A DNA stretch of 64,000 nt, taken from NCBI GenBank assembly GCA_934271265.1, contig CAKQRE010000006.1:1-64000 (forward strand), in the 5' to 3' direction. Below the pieces are notes generated by a model. The model did no database searches. It saw nothing but the letters and a program-made list of their open reading frames with translations, and was not told the DNA's origin. Positions within the stretch are counted from its first letter, which is position 1; every line of letters begins with the position of its first letter. The position numbers and the translations under genes are program-made. This DNA is from an uncultured Clostridia bacterium. Its GTDB lineage: Bacteria > Bacillota > Clostridia > Christensenellales > Borkfalkiaceae. Of the stretch, positions 1 to 8,873 are shown piece after piece.

Positions 1-71
1 AAATCGGGAAAAATCATCGGAAAATAAGCTCTTTAAGGCGCAAAGCGTTTTTACGGATGAAAAATCGTGTT

Positions 72-100
72 TTGACAAGGCAAACGCTCAAAATTATACT
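72..100 (+). promoter_or_regulatory. sigma-A promoter of the first CalY-like gene
   Basis: A consensus TTGACA (72-77) and TATACT (95-100) are separated by exactly 17 bp. They lie about 100 bp upstream of the ATG at 199, leaving a long 5' leader. The ribosome binding site AAGGAG (185-190) is 8 nt from the ATG. This promoter probably drives the secreted-protein genes. Confidence 0.75.
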
Positions 101-198
101 CTCCCGTATATTGCCGAGCGTTTAACACAGTCATAAACCGATTTTTCGCCGAAAAAATAGTTAGTGATAACGAATGCCAAGCCTAAGGAGTAATAAAA

Positions 199-939
199 AT
201 GAAATCTAAATTAACCATTACTGTTGCAAGCATTTTGTCGGTGCTGGTGCTGGTGGGCGTAGGCTTCGCCGCATGGGTTATCACTAACCCGAATGTTAAA
301 GCCGATCAGACCGGAACCATTGAAGTCGATACCGTAACCGATAACAGCTATGAAATTGAAGCTACATGGGGAACGGAAACCGATATAACTAATAACGGTA
401 AAATTGTTTTCGGAGCTGCCGGCACTTACGACGGTACGCCGTGGCTTACTTTGGATAAACAGGAAAGCCTTAAAGCTGTTTTAACTTTAACCGCAAAAAG
501 TTTTCAAAAAGAGTCTTGGACGGAAATATCCAAAAAAACCTTAACCGTTTCTATGAAGTCTGTAAAAGACGGGAAAGATGATACCGGTTTTGAAGGTTTA
601 GCGAACGGGACTAACAAATATATTGCTTTTCCTACGTTAAGTGGTGCAGGTGATGTATCGAAAACTCTTAATTCCTGGAGTGATACCGTTGTAATCAAAT
701 TGTCTGCTTTCACGCATGAGGATAGCGCGACTACCGCAACCTATAAACTTACTATTACATTTGCCTGGGGTGAGTATTTTAAGGATAAAGACAGCAATAG
801 CATTGTAAATCCGTATGTTTACTACAACAAATTGGGTTATAATGCCGAAAACGCGACAAAAGCAAATACTGATTTAACGGCTATATACAAAGCTTTAAAC
901 GGTGTTACATACCAGGTAAACATTGATGAAACTAAGTAA
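199..939 (+). CDS. SipW-dependent-type secreted protein (CalY/TasA-like)
   Basis: This 246-aa secreted protein starts at an ATG with a good ribosome binding site. The N-terminus is a short basic stretch, a hydrophobic core (about residues 6-25) and then the motif VGFAAWVITN, the form seen in signal peptides of SipW-processed CalY/TasA/camelysin-like proteins. The rest is a Thr/Asp/Lys-rich soluble domain with many short beta-prone segments and no cysteine pairs or sortase motif. A related gene and a SipW-like peptidase follow directly, so it is probably processed by that enzyme and assembled or retained at the surface. The family assignment rests on the signal and context; the mature domain is not recognised. 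The gene looks AT-richer than the housekeeping genes. Confidence 0.72.
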   Translation: MKSKLTITVASILSVLVLVGVGFAAWVITNPNVKADQTGTIEVDTVTDNSYEIEATWGTETDITNNGKIVFGAAGTYDGTPWLTLDKQESLKAVLTLTAKSFQKESWTEISKKTLTVSMKSVKDGKDDTGFEGLANGTNKYIAFPTLSGAGDVSKTLNSWSDTVVIKLSAFTHEDSATTATYKLTITFAWGEYFKDKDSNSIVNPYVYYNKLGYNAENATKANTDLTAIYKALNGVTYQVNIDETK

Positions 940-981
940 GCATTGTTGAAACTAAAGGCTGACTTTTTACAGTAAAAAACT

Positions 982-1079
982 TTTAGATTAAACAAATAAT
1001 TTAGATTAAACAAATAATATAGAAATTAATGCGGCGTAATATGTTTCGGTATATTCTGCATAGGGTATATTCGGCATAG
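982..1079. repeat. two short tandem duplications in the leader of the second CalY-like gene
   Basis: A perfect 18-bp unit beginning TTTAGATTAAAC occurs twice head-to-tail (982-999, 1000-1017). Downstream a different 16-bp unit beginning GGTATATTC occurs twice with one mismatch (1048-1063, 1064-1079). Both lie between the two secreted-protein genes, upstream of the ribosome binding site AAAAGGAG. Confidence 0.85.
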
Positions 1080-1107
1080 TATGCTTTCGTAAAAGGAGAA
1101 AAGACGA

Positions 1108-1932
1108 ATGAAAAAAACTACGCGTAAATCATTCTCACGCAAAGCAATCGTTGTTGTGATGAGTGTGTTTTTAACAATTTCGTTAACGGCAGTCGGTTTC
1201 GCTTCCTGGTTGATCAGTAATAATGCCAGCAAGGAAGGAACGGGCAACGTTAACGCTTCCAACGTTTCCGACGCGATCCTCGGCGTTACGATCGATAAAG
1301 AGGATAACCTCGGCAAAATCAATTTTGGTCCTTTAGACACCGATAAAACGGGTAACATTCGTTATAATGAGAAAGAGCCCGATGATATTGAAAGCCTTAC
1401 AATAGAGGTTAGCGGCAAAATTAATAAGTTTCCAACTTTAAAGCAGATGGAAATTACGATCAAAGTTCCCGACAGCGTTATCACTGCCGCAGGATACGGT
1501 CTTAAAGACGGATCAGCAACTGAGTACGAAGTTAAAGAAAATTTACCCAAATATATCACTTTGCCCGCGGGCGCAGCAGACGAAAAAGGCAACCTGATCG
1601 TTGCCGACTCGACTGTAGTATATCAGGCTACCGATACAGACGTATTTACTGCGGGAGAAGGCGATAGCGCTACTTTCTCGTTTAATGTCACGTTCGGTTG
1701 GGGTGAACTTTTCCAAAACGAAAACCCCGGCAAATATCTTGATAACGAAATTTCGGACAAACAAGTTAATAACGAAACTGCTCTTCTTGATATAGCCAAA
1801 GCGGAAAATGCAACTGCTAATCATGAAAAATTAACAGCCGAAGCAAAACGCGATATTCTTCAGGCTATGAAAAAAGCTATTGCCGCAAGCGAAGCGAAAT
1901 TCACCGTAGTTGTTAACGCGATTGCGAAATAA
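1108..1932 (+). CDS. SipW-dependent-type secreted protein, second copy
   Basis: A 274-aa protein with a basic N-terminus, a hydrophobic core (about residues 13-32) and the motif VGFASWLISNN, matching the SipW-type signal of the gene before it. Beyond the signal, similarity to the first copy is limited: both share a GKINFG or GKIVFG element early on and an FGWGE or FAWGE element near the end, which suggests an old duplication with divergence. No sortase motif, lipobox or C-terminal membrane anchor is present. An AAAAGGAG ribosome binding site precedes the ATG. A terminator-like hairpin follows, so the two secreted proteins may be made in larger amounts than the peptidase. Confidence 0.72.
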   Translation: MKKTTRKSFSRKAIVVVMSVFLTISLTAVGFASWLISNNASKEGTGNVNASNVSDAILGVTIDKEDNLGKINFGPLDTDKTGNIRYNEKEPDDIESLTIEVSGKINKFPTLKQMEITIKVPDSVITAAGYGLKDGSATEYEVKENLPKYITLPAGAADEKGNLIVADSTVVYQATDTDVFTAGEGDSATFSFNVTFGWGELFQNENPGKYLDNEISDKQVNNETALLDIAKAENATANHEKLTAEAKRDILQAMKKAIAASEAKFTVVVNAIAK

Positions 1933-1985
1933 TTAAATAAAAACCAAAGGGCAAAGGCGGCAAAACGCCTTGCCGATATGATCAG

Positions 1986-2035
1986 AAAAAGTCCTTTCGC
2001 TTAAGGCGTTAAACCTTGCGCAAGAGACTTTTTTT
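1986..2035 (+). terminator. terminator or attenuator between the secreted-protein genes and sipW
   Basis: AAAAAGTC (1986-1993) pairs with GACTTTTT (2026-2033), with a smaller inner AAGG...CCTT stem, and ends in a run of seven T. It lies 54 nt after the stop of the second CalY-like gene and 46 nt before the sipW ATG. No strong separate promoter is visible for sipW, so partial read-through is plausible. Confidence 0.65.
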
Positions 2036-2080
2036 GAAAATTTATGAAATTATACTAATTTAAGGCGAATTCAAGGTAAA

Positions 2081-3127
2081 ATGTCATCGCTCGATATTAT
2101 AGCGCTTGTTGTAACCGTGCTTGCGCTCACGGGGTTCTCTGCCGTTTTCACTCTGCTTTTCGGCTCGTACAGCAAAAGCGTTGTTCAGAACTATAAAGAC
2201 GGAAAAAACGACACCGAACTTATCACTTCTTTCGTGAACGACAAGCTGAATCACAAAAACGTTAAAAAACAGCGGTGGGCTTTTGTCAGGCGGGTTATAG
2301 GCTCGGTGATCGCCGCGTTTGTGTGTATCTTTTTCGTGCTTGCCGTAATTAACAGGATCAGCGGTAATTCGGTGGTTTTAGGGGACAAAATGCTTATGGT
2401 CGTGGCGAGCGGCTCGATGAGCGAAAAACACAGCAATAACGAGTATTATCTCAACGGGCACGACGATCAGTTTCCGACGTACAGCATTATTTTGCTTGAA
2501 AAGGTAAATTCGCCCGACGAGCTGAAGCAATACGACGTTATCGCCTACGTGAACGACAAAGGCGTGAATATCATTCACCGTATTTTTCGCATTAACAGCG
2601 ACGGCACGTATACCACCCGCGGAGACGCCAACCCCGACAGCGATAACGATCACCCGCCGTTTAGCAGGGTGATAGGGAAATACACAGGCAAATATTTACC
2701 GACGATAGGCATTTTTATTCTGTTTTTCCAGTCGTATTCGGGTATTGCCACCATTCTTGCCATTATTTATTGCATGATCATGATAGATAACCGCAACAAG
2801 GCAATGAACGACGCGAAAAATCAGCGTATGTCCGTGCTGGAAGAGGCGCTTAACCTTTGCGAGGTCGCCGTGATCGAAGACCTTACCGTGGAATACGTGG
2901 AAACGCTTTACCTGAATAAATTTATTTATACGTTCGAGCCGAACGGGCTGGTGACCGAGGAGATCCGCGAGGAAATTCTGAAAAATAACCCTCCGCCCGA
3001 AAAAGGCGGGGAATTGCGGGAGGAAAGCGAAAACCTTTCCGACGGCGAAAGCGAAAACTTTACGGACGGCGAGGGAGTAAACCTTTCCGACGGCGAAAAC
3101 GAAAATTTTACGGACGGCGAGGAATAA
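2081..3127 (+). CDS. sipW: SipW-like (ER-type) signal peptidase I with repeat tail
   Basis: A 348-aa membrane serine peptidase of the archaeal/ER type (S26B). The nucleophile lies in VVASGSMSE, the His that replaces the usual Lys lies in IIHRIF, and the conserved Asp is in RGDANPDSD. Transmembrane segments are seen near residues 5-27, 62-85 and about 205-235. The family cleaves TasA/CalY-type preproteins, matching the two genes upstream. It is longer than typical SipW: after the last membrane segment there is a cytoplasmic-looking region ending in acidic 8-residue repeats of the type N-(L/F)-(S/T)-D-G-E. The repeats continue in frame beyond the stop codon. The ribosome binding site is weak (AAGG). 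Confidence 0.85.
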   Translation: MSSLDIIALVVTVLALTGFSAVFTLLFGSYSKSVVQNYKDGKNDTELITSFVNDKLNHKNVKKQRWAFVRRVIGSVIAAFVCIFFVLAVINRISGNSVVLGDKMLMVVASGSMSEKHSNNEYYLNGHDDQFPTYSIILLEKVNSPDELKQYDVIAYVNDKGVNIIHRIFRINSDGTYTTRGDANPDSDNDHPPFSRVIGKYTGKYLPTIGIFILFFQSYSGIATILAIIYCMIMIDNRNKAMNDAKNQRMSVLEEALNLCEVAVIEDLTVEYVETLYLNKFIYTFEPNGLVTEEIREEILKNNPPPEKGGELREESENLSDGESENFTDGEGVNLSDGENENFTDGEE

Positions 3128-3181
3128 AACTTTTCCGCCGGCGAGGGATAAAACTTTTCGGACGGCGAAAACCTTTCGGGG
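3032..3181 (+). repeat. 24-bp tandem repeat, in frame with sipW and running past its stop
   Basis: Six imperfect units starting at about 3032, 3056, 3080, 3104, 3128 and 3152 each encode an 8-residue block of the form NLSDGESE or NFTDGEGV. The fourth and fifth units each end in TAA in the sipW frame (3125-3127 and 3149-3151). Translation in the same frame then continues to a TGA near 3202. The last copy is shortened. Confidence 0.85.
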
Positions 3182-3297
3182 CAGGAAAACGAAAACGGTT
3201 GACGAAACGGCTGCGTCAGATCCCGCAGCAAAGCATTCATTTTGTTATCAAAAATACAAACGATCTATCAATTTTACGTTAAAAAAAGGGGCAGATT

Positions 3298-5121
3298 ATG
3301 ATTAAAACCCTGTTTACACGAAAAACTTTTATGGCAATCGCGTTGTCGCTTATGTATTCGGTGCTGCTGGTTTTCACCTGCGCCTGCATCGACGGCGCGC
3401 ACACGTTTTTCCCGAAGAAAAACATGGTGAATATGCTTGCCGTTGGCATGCGTTTCGAAGAGATCACCGGCGGAACTTCCGGTTTCGTTATGGTCATGCT
3501 TTTCGCGGTGTTCGTTACCATTGCCGCAACCGCTATCTGCTTTGAAAGGCAGTTCGCCGTATTCAAAAACGTTCCGCCCGAAAGCGGTAAAATGTTTTTG
3601 TGGTACGTGGGTACCGCCGTTGTTTTCGTTGCTTTGTCGCTTATCCTCGGAATTTTGATGCAAAGCCCGCTTACAAGCGAAAATATCGGCAAAGCCATGA
3701 ATTACCTCGGGCAGGTCATTTTGCTTACTACGATCATTTATATCGTTTTGTTCGTGGTGATCGGCGCGCCGGTCATGCTTGTTGTCAACTTTTTCCTCGT
3801 GGATAAGCCTTTTCGCTTTTTCTCGAACGCAAGCCAGCCCGAATTCGACGACGACAACGTCAGTTTAGACGTTGCCGGCAGTTTCGACAGTCAGACTTCC
3901 GCCGCAGGGCAACAGGGCGCCCCGGACGGCTCGACTTCCTCGTCGGCTCCCGCTTACGACGGATCGGGTGCCGGCGGTAACGGTTCGGGCAAACTCACCG
4001 GCGACGATACCATTATCCGCGACAGGGAAGAGGTTTTCCCCTCGCTTACCGCTATCGACGAAAAATACGAGGGCTTCGAGCTGCCCGCCGCCAAGGGAGA
4101 CGATATCCCGCTGAAAGAATTGGCGGAAAAGTTCAGGCTTTATCTCGCAAAAACGCAGAAACTGTATTTCGATATCGATACCATTCGGTTTTTTATCAGC
4201 GGATTTGCCGCAAGCCATTTCGAAATTCTGGAAGGTCTTTCGGGAACAGGTAAGTCGTCGCTTCCGCGTTACTTTGCCGAATTTATCGGCGCAAACGTGC
4301 TGTTTTTGCCCGTTCAGGCTACCTGGCGCGATAAAACCAGCATTCTCGGCTTTTATAACGAATTTTCGAAAACTTATACCGAAACGGAGTTTTTGTCCGC
4401 TTTGTACGAGGGCAATTATTCGCCCGATACGATCAATTTTTACGTGCTTGACGAAATGAACATTTCGCGTGTGGAGTATTATTTCGCCGATCTTTTAAGC
4501 GTGCTCGAATACCCCGTTCCCGATTGGAAACTGAAGGTTATGAGCGTTCCGCACGATTTTATCCCGCCCGTCAAGCTTGAAAACGGTTTCGTTCAGATCC
4601 CCGAAAACAGCTATTTCGTGGGCACCGCCAACCGAGACGATTCTACCTTTACCATTACCGATAAGGTTTACGACCGTGCCATTACTCTGGAATTTTTAAA
4701 GAAAAACGACGCGTTTACGGTAGGCGAAAAGGTCGAAAAAGTGCACGTTACCGCTTCCGCCTTGCGCAGACTGTATGCCGCCGCTCAAGCCGATCCGGCA
4801 AACGCCTTCAACGCGCAAGATAAAGCAAAACTCGATAAGCTTTCCGGCTTCGTTTACGATACTTTCGACGTAGCCGTGGGTAACCGTATTTTGAATCAGC
4901 TTGAAAAAATCGTGCCTGCGTTCATCGCGTGCGGCGGAACAAAGGAAGACGCGCTCGACTTTATGCTTTGCAAAAAACTGTTCTCCAAACTCGAGGGGCG
5001 GTTTGAAGATTACGTGAAACCCGCTCTGGAAGAAACGCTTGCTCTTATGGAAGAAATTTACGGCAAGGGCACGCTTTCCCGCAGCGAAAAGGTTATCGGG
5101 AAAATTATTAAAACGCTTTAA
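3298..5121 (+). CDS. membrane-anchored McrB-like AAA+ ATPase
   Basis: A 607-aa protein. Four hydrophobic segments occupy about residues 11-32, 62-82, 98-121 and 134-168. A flexible Gly/Ser/Ala-rich linker (about 190-240) leads to a cytoplasmic AAA+ domain. Walker A is GLSGTGKSS (about 315-323), Walker B is YVLDEMNIS (about 382-390) followed by VEYYFADLLSVLE, and sensor 1 is GTANRDDST (about 441-449). This arrangement resembles the AAA_5/McrB type of dynein-related ATPases rather than FtsH or ClpX. McrB itself is soluble, so the membrane anchor is unusual. The next gene encodes a DUF2357/McrC-like partner 111 bp downstream. No substrate can be inferred; the ATPase call is firm. Confidence 0.75.
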   Translation: MIKTLFTRKTFMAIALSLMYSVLLVFTCACIDGAHTFFPKKNMVNMLAVGMRFEEITGGTSGFVMVMLFAVFVTIAATAICFERQFAVFKNVPPESGKMFLWYVGTAVVFVALSLILGILMQSPLTSENIGKAMNYLGQVILLTTIIYIVLFVVIGAPVMLVVNFFLVDKPFRFFSNASQPEFDDDNVSLDVAGSFDSQTSAAGQQGAPDGSTSSSAPAYDGSGAGGNGSGKLTGDDTIIRDREEVFPSLTAIDEKYEGFELPAAKGDDIPLKELAEKFRLYLAKTQKLYFDIDTIRFFISGFAASHFEILEGLSGTGKSSLPRYFAEFIGANVLFLPVQATWRDKTSILGFYNEFSKTYTETEFLSALYEGNYSPDTINFYVLDEMNISRVEYYFADLLSVLEYPVPDWKLKVMSVPHDFIPPVKLENGFVQIPENSYFVGTANRDDSTFTITDKVYDRAITLEFLKKNDAFTVGEKVEKVHVTASALRRLYAAAQADPANAFNAQDKAKLDKLSGFVYDTFDVAVGNRILNQLEKIVPAFIACGGTKEDALDFMLCKKLFSKLEGRFEDYVKPALEETLALMEEIYGKGTLSRSEKVIGKIIKTL

Positions 5122-5232
5122 TTTTCATCGCTTTGACGGGTTCTGCCGTAGCCTTTTTATGGGGGCGCGGCGGACGAAAGCATAATTAAATACCGCACGC
5201 AATAACATCTCTCGTTTCGGAAAAGAAAGAAT

Positions 5233-6513
5233 ATGATAGCAACAAGACAGCTTCAATTTAAAAGCAACGCGCGCGCCGCGGAAGAATTTATTTCTCTTAG
5301 CGGCGGTTTGGTCGGCGCATATTCCCACGTGGATAGCGCAGGCGATTTTTCGTTGCAGAAAATTTCGTATGAAGAAGATTGTTCCTACTTTAAAGAAGTG
5401 CTTTCTTTGCTCGGTATCGTTTCGTCGATCGCGGAAAAACCGCACGTTTCCACCAGGCGCGAGGAAGTTTTTGCCCGGATCGAACAGGCGGGGCAGTTAT
5501 CTTCCGACGATTTCACCCGCGTTTGCCGCGACGGAAGTTTGTGGAAACGCCGCGGGGTGAAAATGGTGCCGGAAGAATTGTATTATTTCCGTATCGAAGA
5601 CGAACTTTGCATTTACGAAAACAGATTCATCGTTCTTCTGATCGACCTTATCGGGAAAGAGATCGCCGAGCTGAAACGGGTTTACGGCGAGAGATTGCCG
5701 CGTTTGGGCGATAATACCGACGTGCTTGACGCCGGCAACGCCGGCATGGCGTTGGATTTCGCGCGCAATATAGAAAAACGGGTATCTTATTTAAAAAACA
5801 CCGATTTTTATAAAATCGTGGGCAAGGAAAAACCGTTGAAGGGCAGGATCGTTCCCACTAACATTCTTCTGAAAGATTTAAAGTATCGCGCATGCTTTCA
5901 ATTTTACAACGGATTTCTGAAATATCAAAGCGAGGGCGATCGAGCCGAAGACTTATGCTCCGTTATCAAGATCTATGTTTTAAAAGCCCTTCATAAATTC
6001 GGTTTCGAATTAAACGAGGGCAAAACCTTAAACACGTTTCAAGCCTGCGGAAAGGAATTCTTATTGGATTTCGACTTTAACAAAAAGGGCGCGGTGATTC
6101 TTCGCGCGACCCATAGAATCAGCAAAAAAACCACTTTATCCGCTCTTTTTGCGGGAGACGGGCACTCTGATGAAGCGGCGAAGGAATTTGCTACATCTGC
6201 CGAAGGCTCAGACTTTTGCTCGGTTGAAATTTTCGGCGAATGGTCGCTGAAAGACGGCGTTACGAACGAACTTTTATCGCGCGCGGGGCAAACGGAAGAG
6301 GAAATGATCGAATCGTGGCTGGCTTCCAAAATTAGGCTTGTGCGCACCGATTCTTCGGCATATAAAAAGTATTGCCCGGCGTGCGGCGTAAGCGGCGTTT
6401 ACGAAAACGGCGGGATCTATTCCTGCCCGAACTGCGGCACGCGATACGCGTTTACCGAAGAACTCCCAGGCGAAAGCGTGATATGGATTTGTAAGTTAAG
6501 GAGAGGGTTATGA
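5233..6513 (+). CDS. DUF2357/McrC-like protein with C-terminal zinc ribbon
   Basis: A 426-aa protein with no membrane segment. The middle contains an IYENRFIVLLIDLI element like that in DUF2357 proteins, which often accompany McrB-type ATPases. The C-terminus is a clear four-Cys zinc ribbon (CPACG about residue 379, CPNCG about residue 395). No convincing PD-(D/E)xK nuclease signature is visible where McrC/DUF524 proteins have one, so nuclease activity should not be assumed. It follows the AAA+ gene and overlaps the ABC ATPase gene by 4 nt (ATGA), so it is part of this operon. It is probably the adaptor or effector of the upstream ATPase. The DUF2357 call is a similarity judgement by eye. Confidence 0.5.
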   Translation: MIATRQLQFKSNARAAEEFISLSGGLVGAYSHVDSAGDFSLQKISYEEDCSYFKEVLSLLGIVSSIAEKPHVSTRREEVFARIEQAGQLSSDDFTRVCRDGSLWKRRGVKMVPEELYYFRIEDELCIYENRFIVLLIDLIGKEIAELKRVYGERLPRLGDNTDVLDAGNAGMALDFARNIEKRVSYLKNTDFYKIVGKEKPLKGRIVPTNILLKDLKYRACFQFYNGFLKYQSEGDRAEDLCSVIKIYVLKALHKFGFELNEGKTLNTFQACGKEFLLDFDFNKKGAVILRATHRISKKTTLSALFAGDGHSDEAAKEFATSAEGSDFCSVEIFGEWSLKDGVTNELLSRAGQTEEEMIESWLASKIRLVRTDSSAYKKYCPACGVSGVYENGGIYSCPNCGTRYAFTEELPGESVIWICKLRRGL

Positions 6514-7277
6514 ACGGCGAAAACGAATTGAATCGGACGAACGAAGAAGCCGAGCGCACGCCGTCGATTCTGATCGAAGATCTGCACAAGGCTTACGGGG
6601 ACAAACAGGTTCTTAAAGGGCTTGATTTAAAGGTTTATCCGTGCGAGCTTTTCGGCTTTATCGGTCGGAACGGAATCGGTAAGTCGACCACGATCGACTG
6701 TATGATAGGCGCAAAGCAGTTTCAGAGCGGGCGTATCCTGATCGACGGTTTCGATATCGTGAAACAACCGCTGGAAGCCAAAAGAAGATTCGGGTACGCA
6801 GCCAGCGAACCGTCGTGCTATGAAGTTATGACGGGCTACGATTATCTTGAATTTATAGCCGGGATCTATAAGATATCGGAGGGGGAATTTATAAAAAATT
6901 ACACCTACTTGTGCGGGCGGCTCAAACTCGATATAAAAGAACTTAAAAACCGCATTTCGGAATATTCTCACGGTATGAAACAGAAACTTTGCCTTGCGGC
7001 AAGTTTGTTGTTTAACCCCGATATCTGGGTGCTTGACGAGCCGACCGTCGGGCTTGACGTTATGGCGGTGGAAGAGCTTAAAAAAATGATGCGCGAATAT
7101 GCCGATCACGGCAAAACCGTGTTCGTAACTTCGCATAACATCGAACTGGTAAGCCGTATTTGCGACAGGGTCGCCATCGTGAACAACGGCGTGGTAGCGG
7201 CTTTATACGATCTGAATAAGGAACCTAACCGCAGGTTGCAACTGGGCAAGCTGTTCGTGGAAACGTACGGGGAATAA
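6510..7277 (+). CDS. ABC-2 type transporter ATP-binding protein
   Basis: A 255-aa nucleotide-binding subunit. Walker A is GRNGIGKST (about residues 51-59), the signature is YSHGMKQ (the form common in ABC-2 exporters), Walker B is WVLDEPTVGLD and the switch His is in TSHNIE. About 20 extra residues precede the ABC fold. Its start overlaps the previous stop by 4 nt, and the permease begins 3 nt after its stop. It energises export through the next gene product. In this cluster the likely cargo or partner is a cell-surface component, but no substrate can be read from the sequence. Confidence 0.9.
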   Translation: MNGENELNRTNEEAERTPSILIEDLHKAYGDKQVLKGLDLKVYPCELFGFIGRNGIGKSTTIDCMIGAKQFQSGRILIDGFDIVKQPLEAKRRFGYAASEPSCYEVMTGYDYLEFIAGIYKISEGEFIKNYTYLCGRLKLDIKELKNRISEYSHGMKQKLCLAASLLFNPDIWVLDEPTVGLDVMAVEELKKMMREYADHGKTVFVTSHNIELVSRICDRVAIVNNGVVAALYDLNKEPNRRLQLGKLFVETYGE

Positions 7278-7280
7278 GCC

Positions 7281-8873
7281 ATGCTGAATTTGCTGTTAAA
7301 AGATTTCAAACTGATGTTTTCCGGAAGCGCGAAACTTTCGGAAAGAATAATATCCGCGGTTTTCACCATCTTGTTTATCGGGTGTTTCGTTGCCGTGGAA
7401 TGGTTTGTTTTCAGGGGAATTATAAGCAAGATATCCGACGTTGCGGGGGCGAAAGAGTCTTTCTTGTGCGTGTTTTTGTTCGTTATAACCGTTCTTTTAA
7501 CCGTTTCTTGCGTGATGTCGGCTAAAAAACTGTTTTTCGATCCGAAAGACGTGGAACTTCTGTCGAACCGCCCCGTGCAAAGCGGACAGATCATTTCTTC
7601 CAAGTTGGTGCTTTTGTTCCTCGTGCAGACTTCCGCCGCGTTCCTGTTCGAATATCCGTTGTTTATCGCATACGGGGTCAGCGAGGGAATGCCGCCGCTG
7701 TTTTATTTTACCGCTTTGTTTTATCCCGCATTGTCCTTCGTTACGGAGGCGGGCGTTGCGCTGTTGGCGGTTTATCCCGTATATCTCGTTTCCTGCGCGC
7801 TGAAAAATCACCCGCTGATCAAACTTTTTATTGCTTCCGCAGTGATGGCGGGGCTTGCGGTCGCTTATTCGTCGGTACTTGAAATATTCGTAAATTTAGT
7901 TTCGAATAACGGAATGGCGGGGCTTTTTACTTCGGAAAACATGGCAAATCTTCAAAAATTCAAAGATTTTGCCTTTCCGGTGAACACCCTGCTCAGCGTA
8001 TTTATAAGCAAAAAAAGTCTTTCCCTTCTCGTGTATCTTCTTATTTCTTCGTTTATTTTTGCCGCAGGAGTCGTTTATACCGTTTTTTCTTATAATTACG
8101 TGCGCAACGTGAATTATGCGGCAAAACACAAACGCAAAGAAAGAAAAATCAGGGTGTTAAGCGTAGGGAAATCCCTTGTGAAAAAGGAATTGTCGCTTAT
8201 TTTCGGCAATTCCGAAAATATTTTTTCATACACGGGGCTTATCATTGTTCAGCCGTTTTTGCTTTGCATGGTGCTGAAATCCATAAATACCGCGTTCAAT
8301 TCCGGCGCTATGACTTATTATATCAATTTCATCCCCGGTTTTGTGGCTTTTGTGGACGCGTTTTTCGTTATGGTTTTTTCAACTACCATAGCGGGCGGCG
8401 CAAACCGATTTATTTCAATGGAAGAAAAAACGGTTAAAAACATGAAAACCATGCCGGTAAATCTGCATCTGCAACTGGCTGTCAAAGCGGGGTTGCCGTT
8501 TGTTCTTTCGGTCGTTTCGCTTATCGTAACGATCGTGGTTCTGCTTGCCGCGGGCGTTCTGGGTTTTGCTTCCGCTTCCTTCTGCCTGTTGCTCGGAATC
8601 TGCGCCCTTGCGCTGTACGACGTGGCGTCTCTTTACGAAGAACTTAAAATAAGACGGGCAAAATCGCGTAAAACGCTGATTTCTTCTGCGGTATCCTATC
8701 TGATGCCCGTGTTCTTTACCGTATTTTCGGCTATGCTTTCTTATTTGAAAGTTAACCCTTACGTTTGCTTTGCCGTCGGCACCGCATTGTATATGGCGAT
8801 GGCTGCGGCAGGCGCGTTTATCGTTTATAAAATATCGGGACGGCTGTTCCTCGAACTGGAGGCGATAAACTGA
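7281..8873 (+). CDS. ABC-2 type permease
   Basis: A 530-aa polytopic membrane protein with about 10-12 hydrophobic segments and a cytoplasmic basic loop near residues 280-295 (KHKRKERK). It is long for a single ABC-2 permease and may be a two-half fusion with six segments each. It is preceded immediately by the ATPase gene, and its stop overlaps the start of the beta-helix gene (TGATG, 1 nt shared). This layout indicates translational coupling with the secreted protein. The permease identity comes from topology and from the adjacent ATPase rather than a diagnostic motif. Confidence 0.8.
   Translation: MLNLLLKDFKLMFSGSAKLSERIISAVFTILFIGCFVAVEWFVFRGIISKISDVAGAKESFLCVFLFVITVLLTVSCVMSAKKLFFDPKDVELLSNRPVQSGQIISSKLVLLFLVQTSAAFLFEYPLFIAYGVSEGMPPLFYFTALFYPALSFVTEAGVALLAVYPVYLVSCALKNHPLIKLFIASAVMAGLAVAYSSVLEIFVNLVSNNGMAGLFTSENMANLQKFKDFAFPVNTLLSVFISKKSLSLLVYLLISSFIFAAGVVYTVFSYNYVRNVNYAAKHKRKERKIRVLSVGKSLVKKELSLIFGNSENIFSYTGLIIVQPFLLCMVLKSINTAFNSGAMTYYINFIPGFVAFVDAFFVMVFSTTIAGGANRFISMEEKTVKNMKTMPVNLHLQLAVKAGLPFVLSVVSLIVTIVVLLAAGVLGFASASFCLLLGICALALYDVASLYEELKIRRAKSRKTLISSAVSYLMPVFFTVFSAMLSYLKVNPYVCFAVGTALYMAMAAAGAFIVYKISGRLFLELEAIN

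Noticed and set aside
3032..3181. CRISPR-like array
   Set aside because: The repeats are 24 bp, contiguous without spacers, and keep a protein reading frame.
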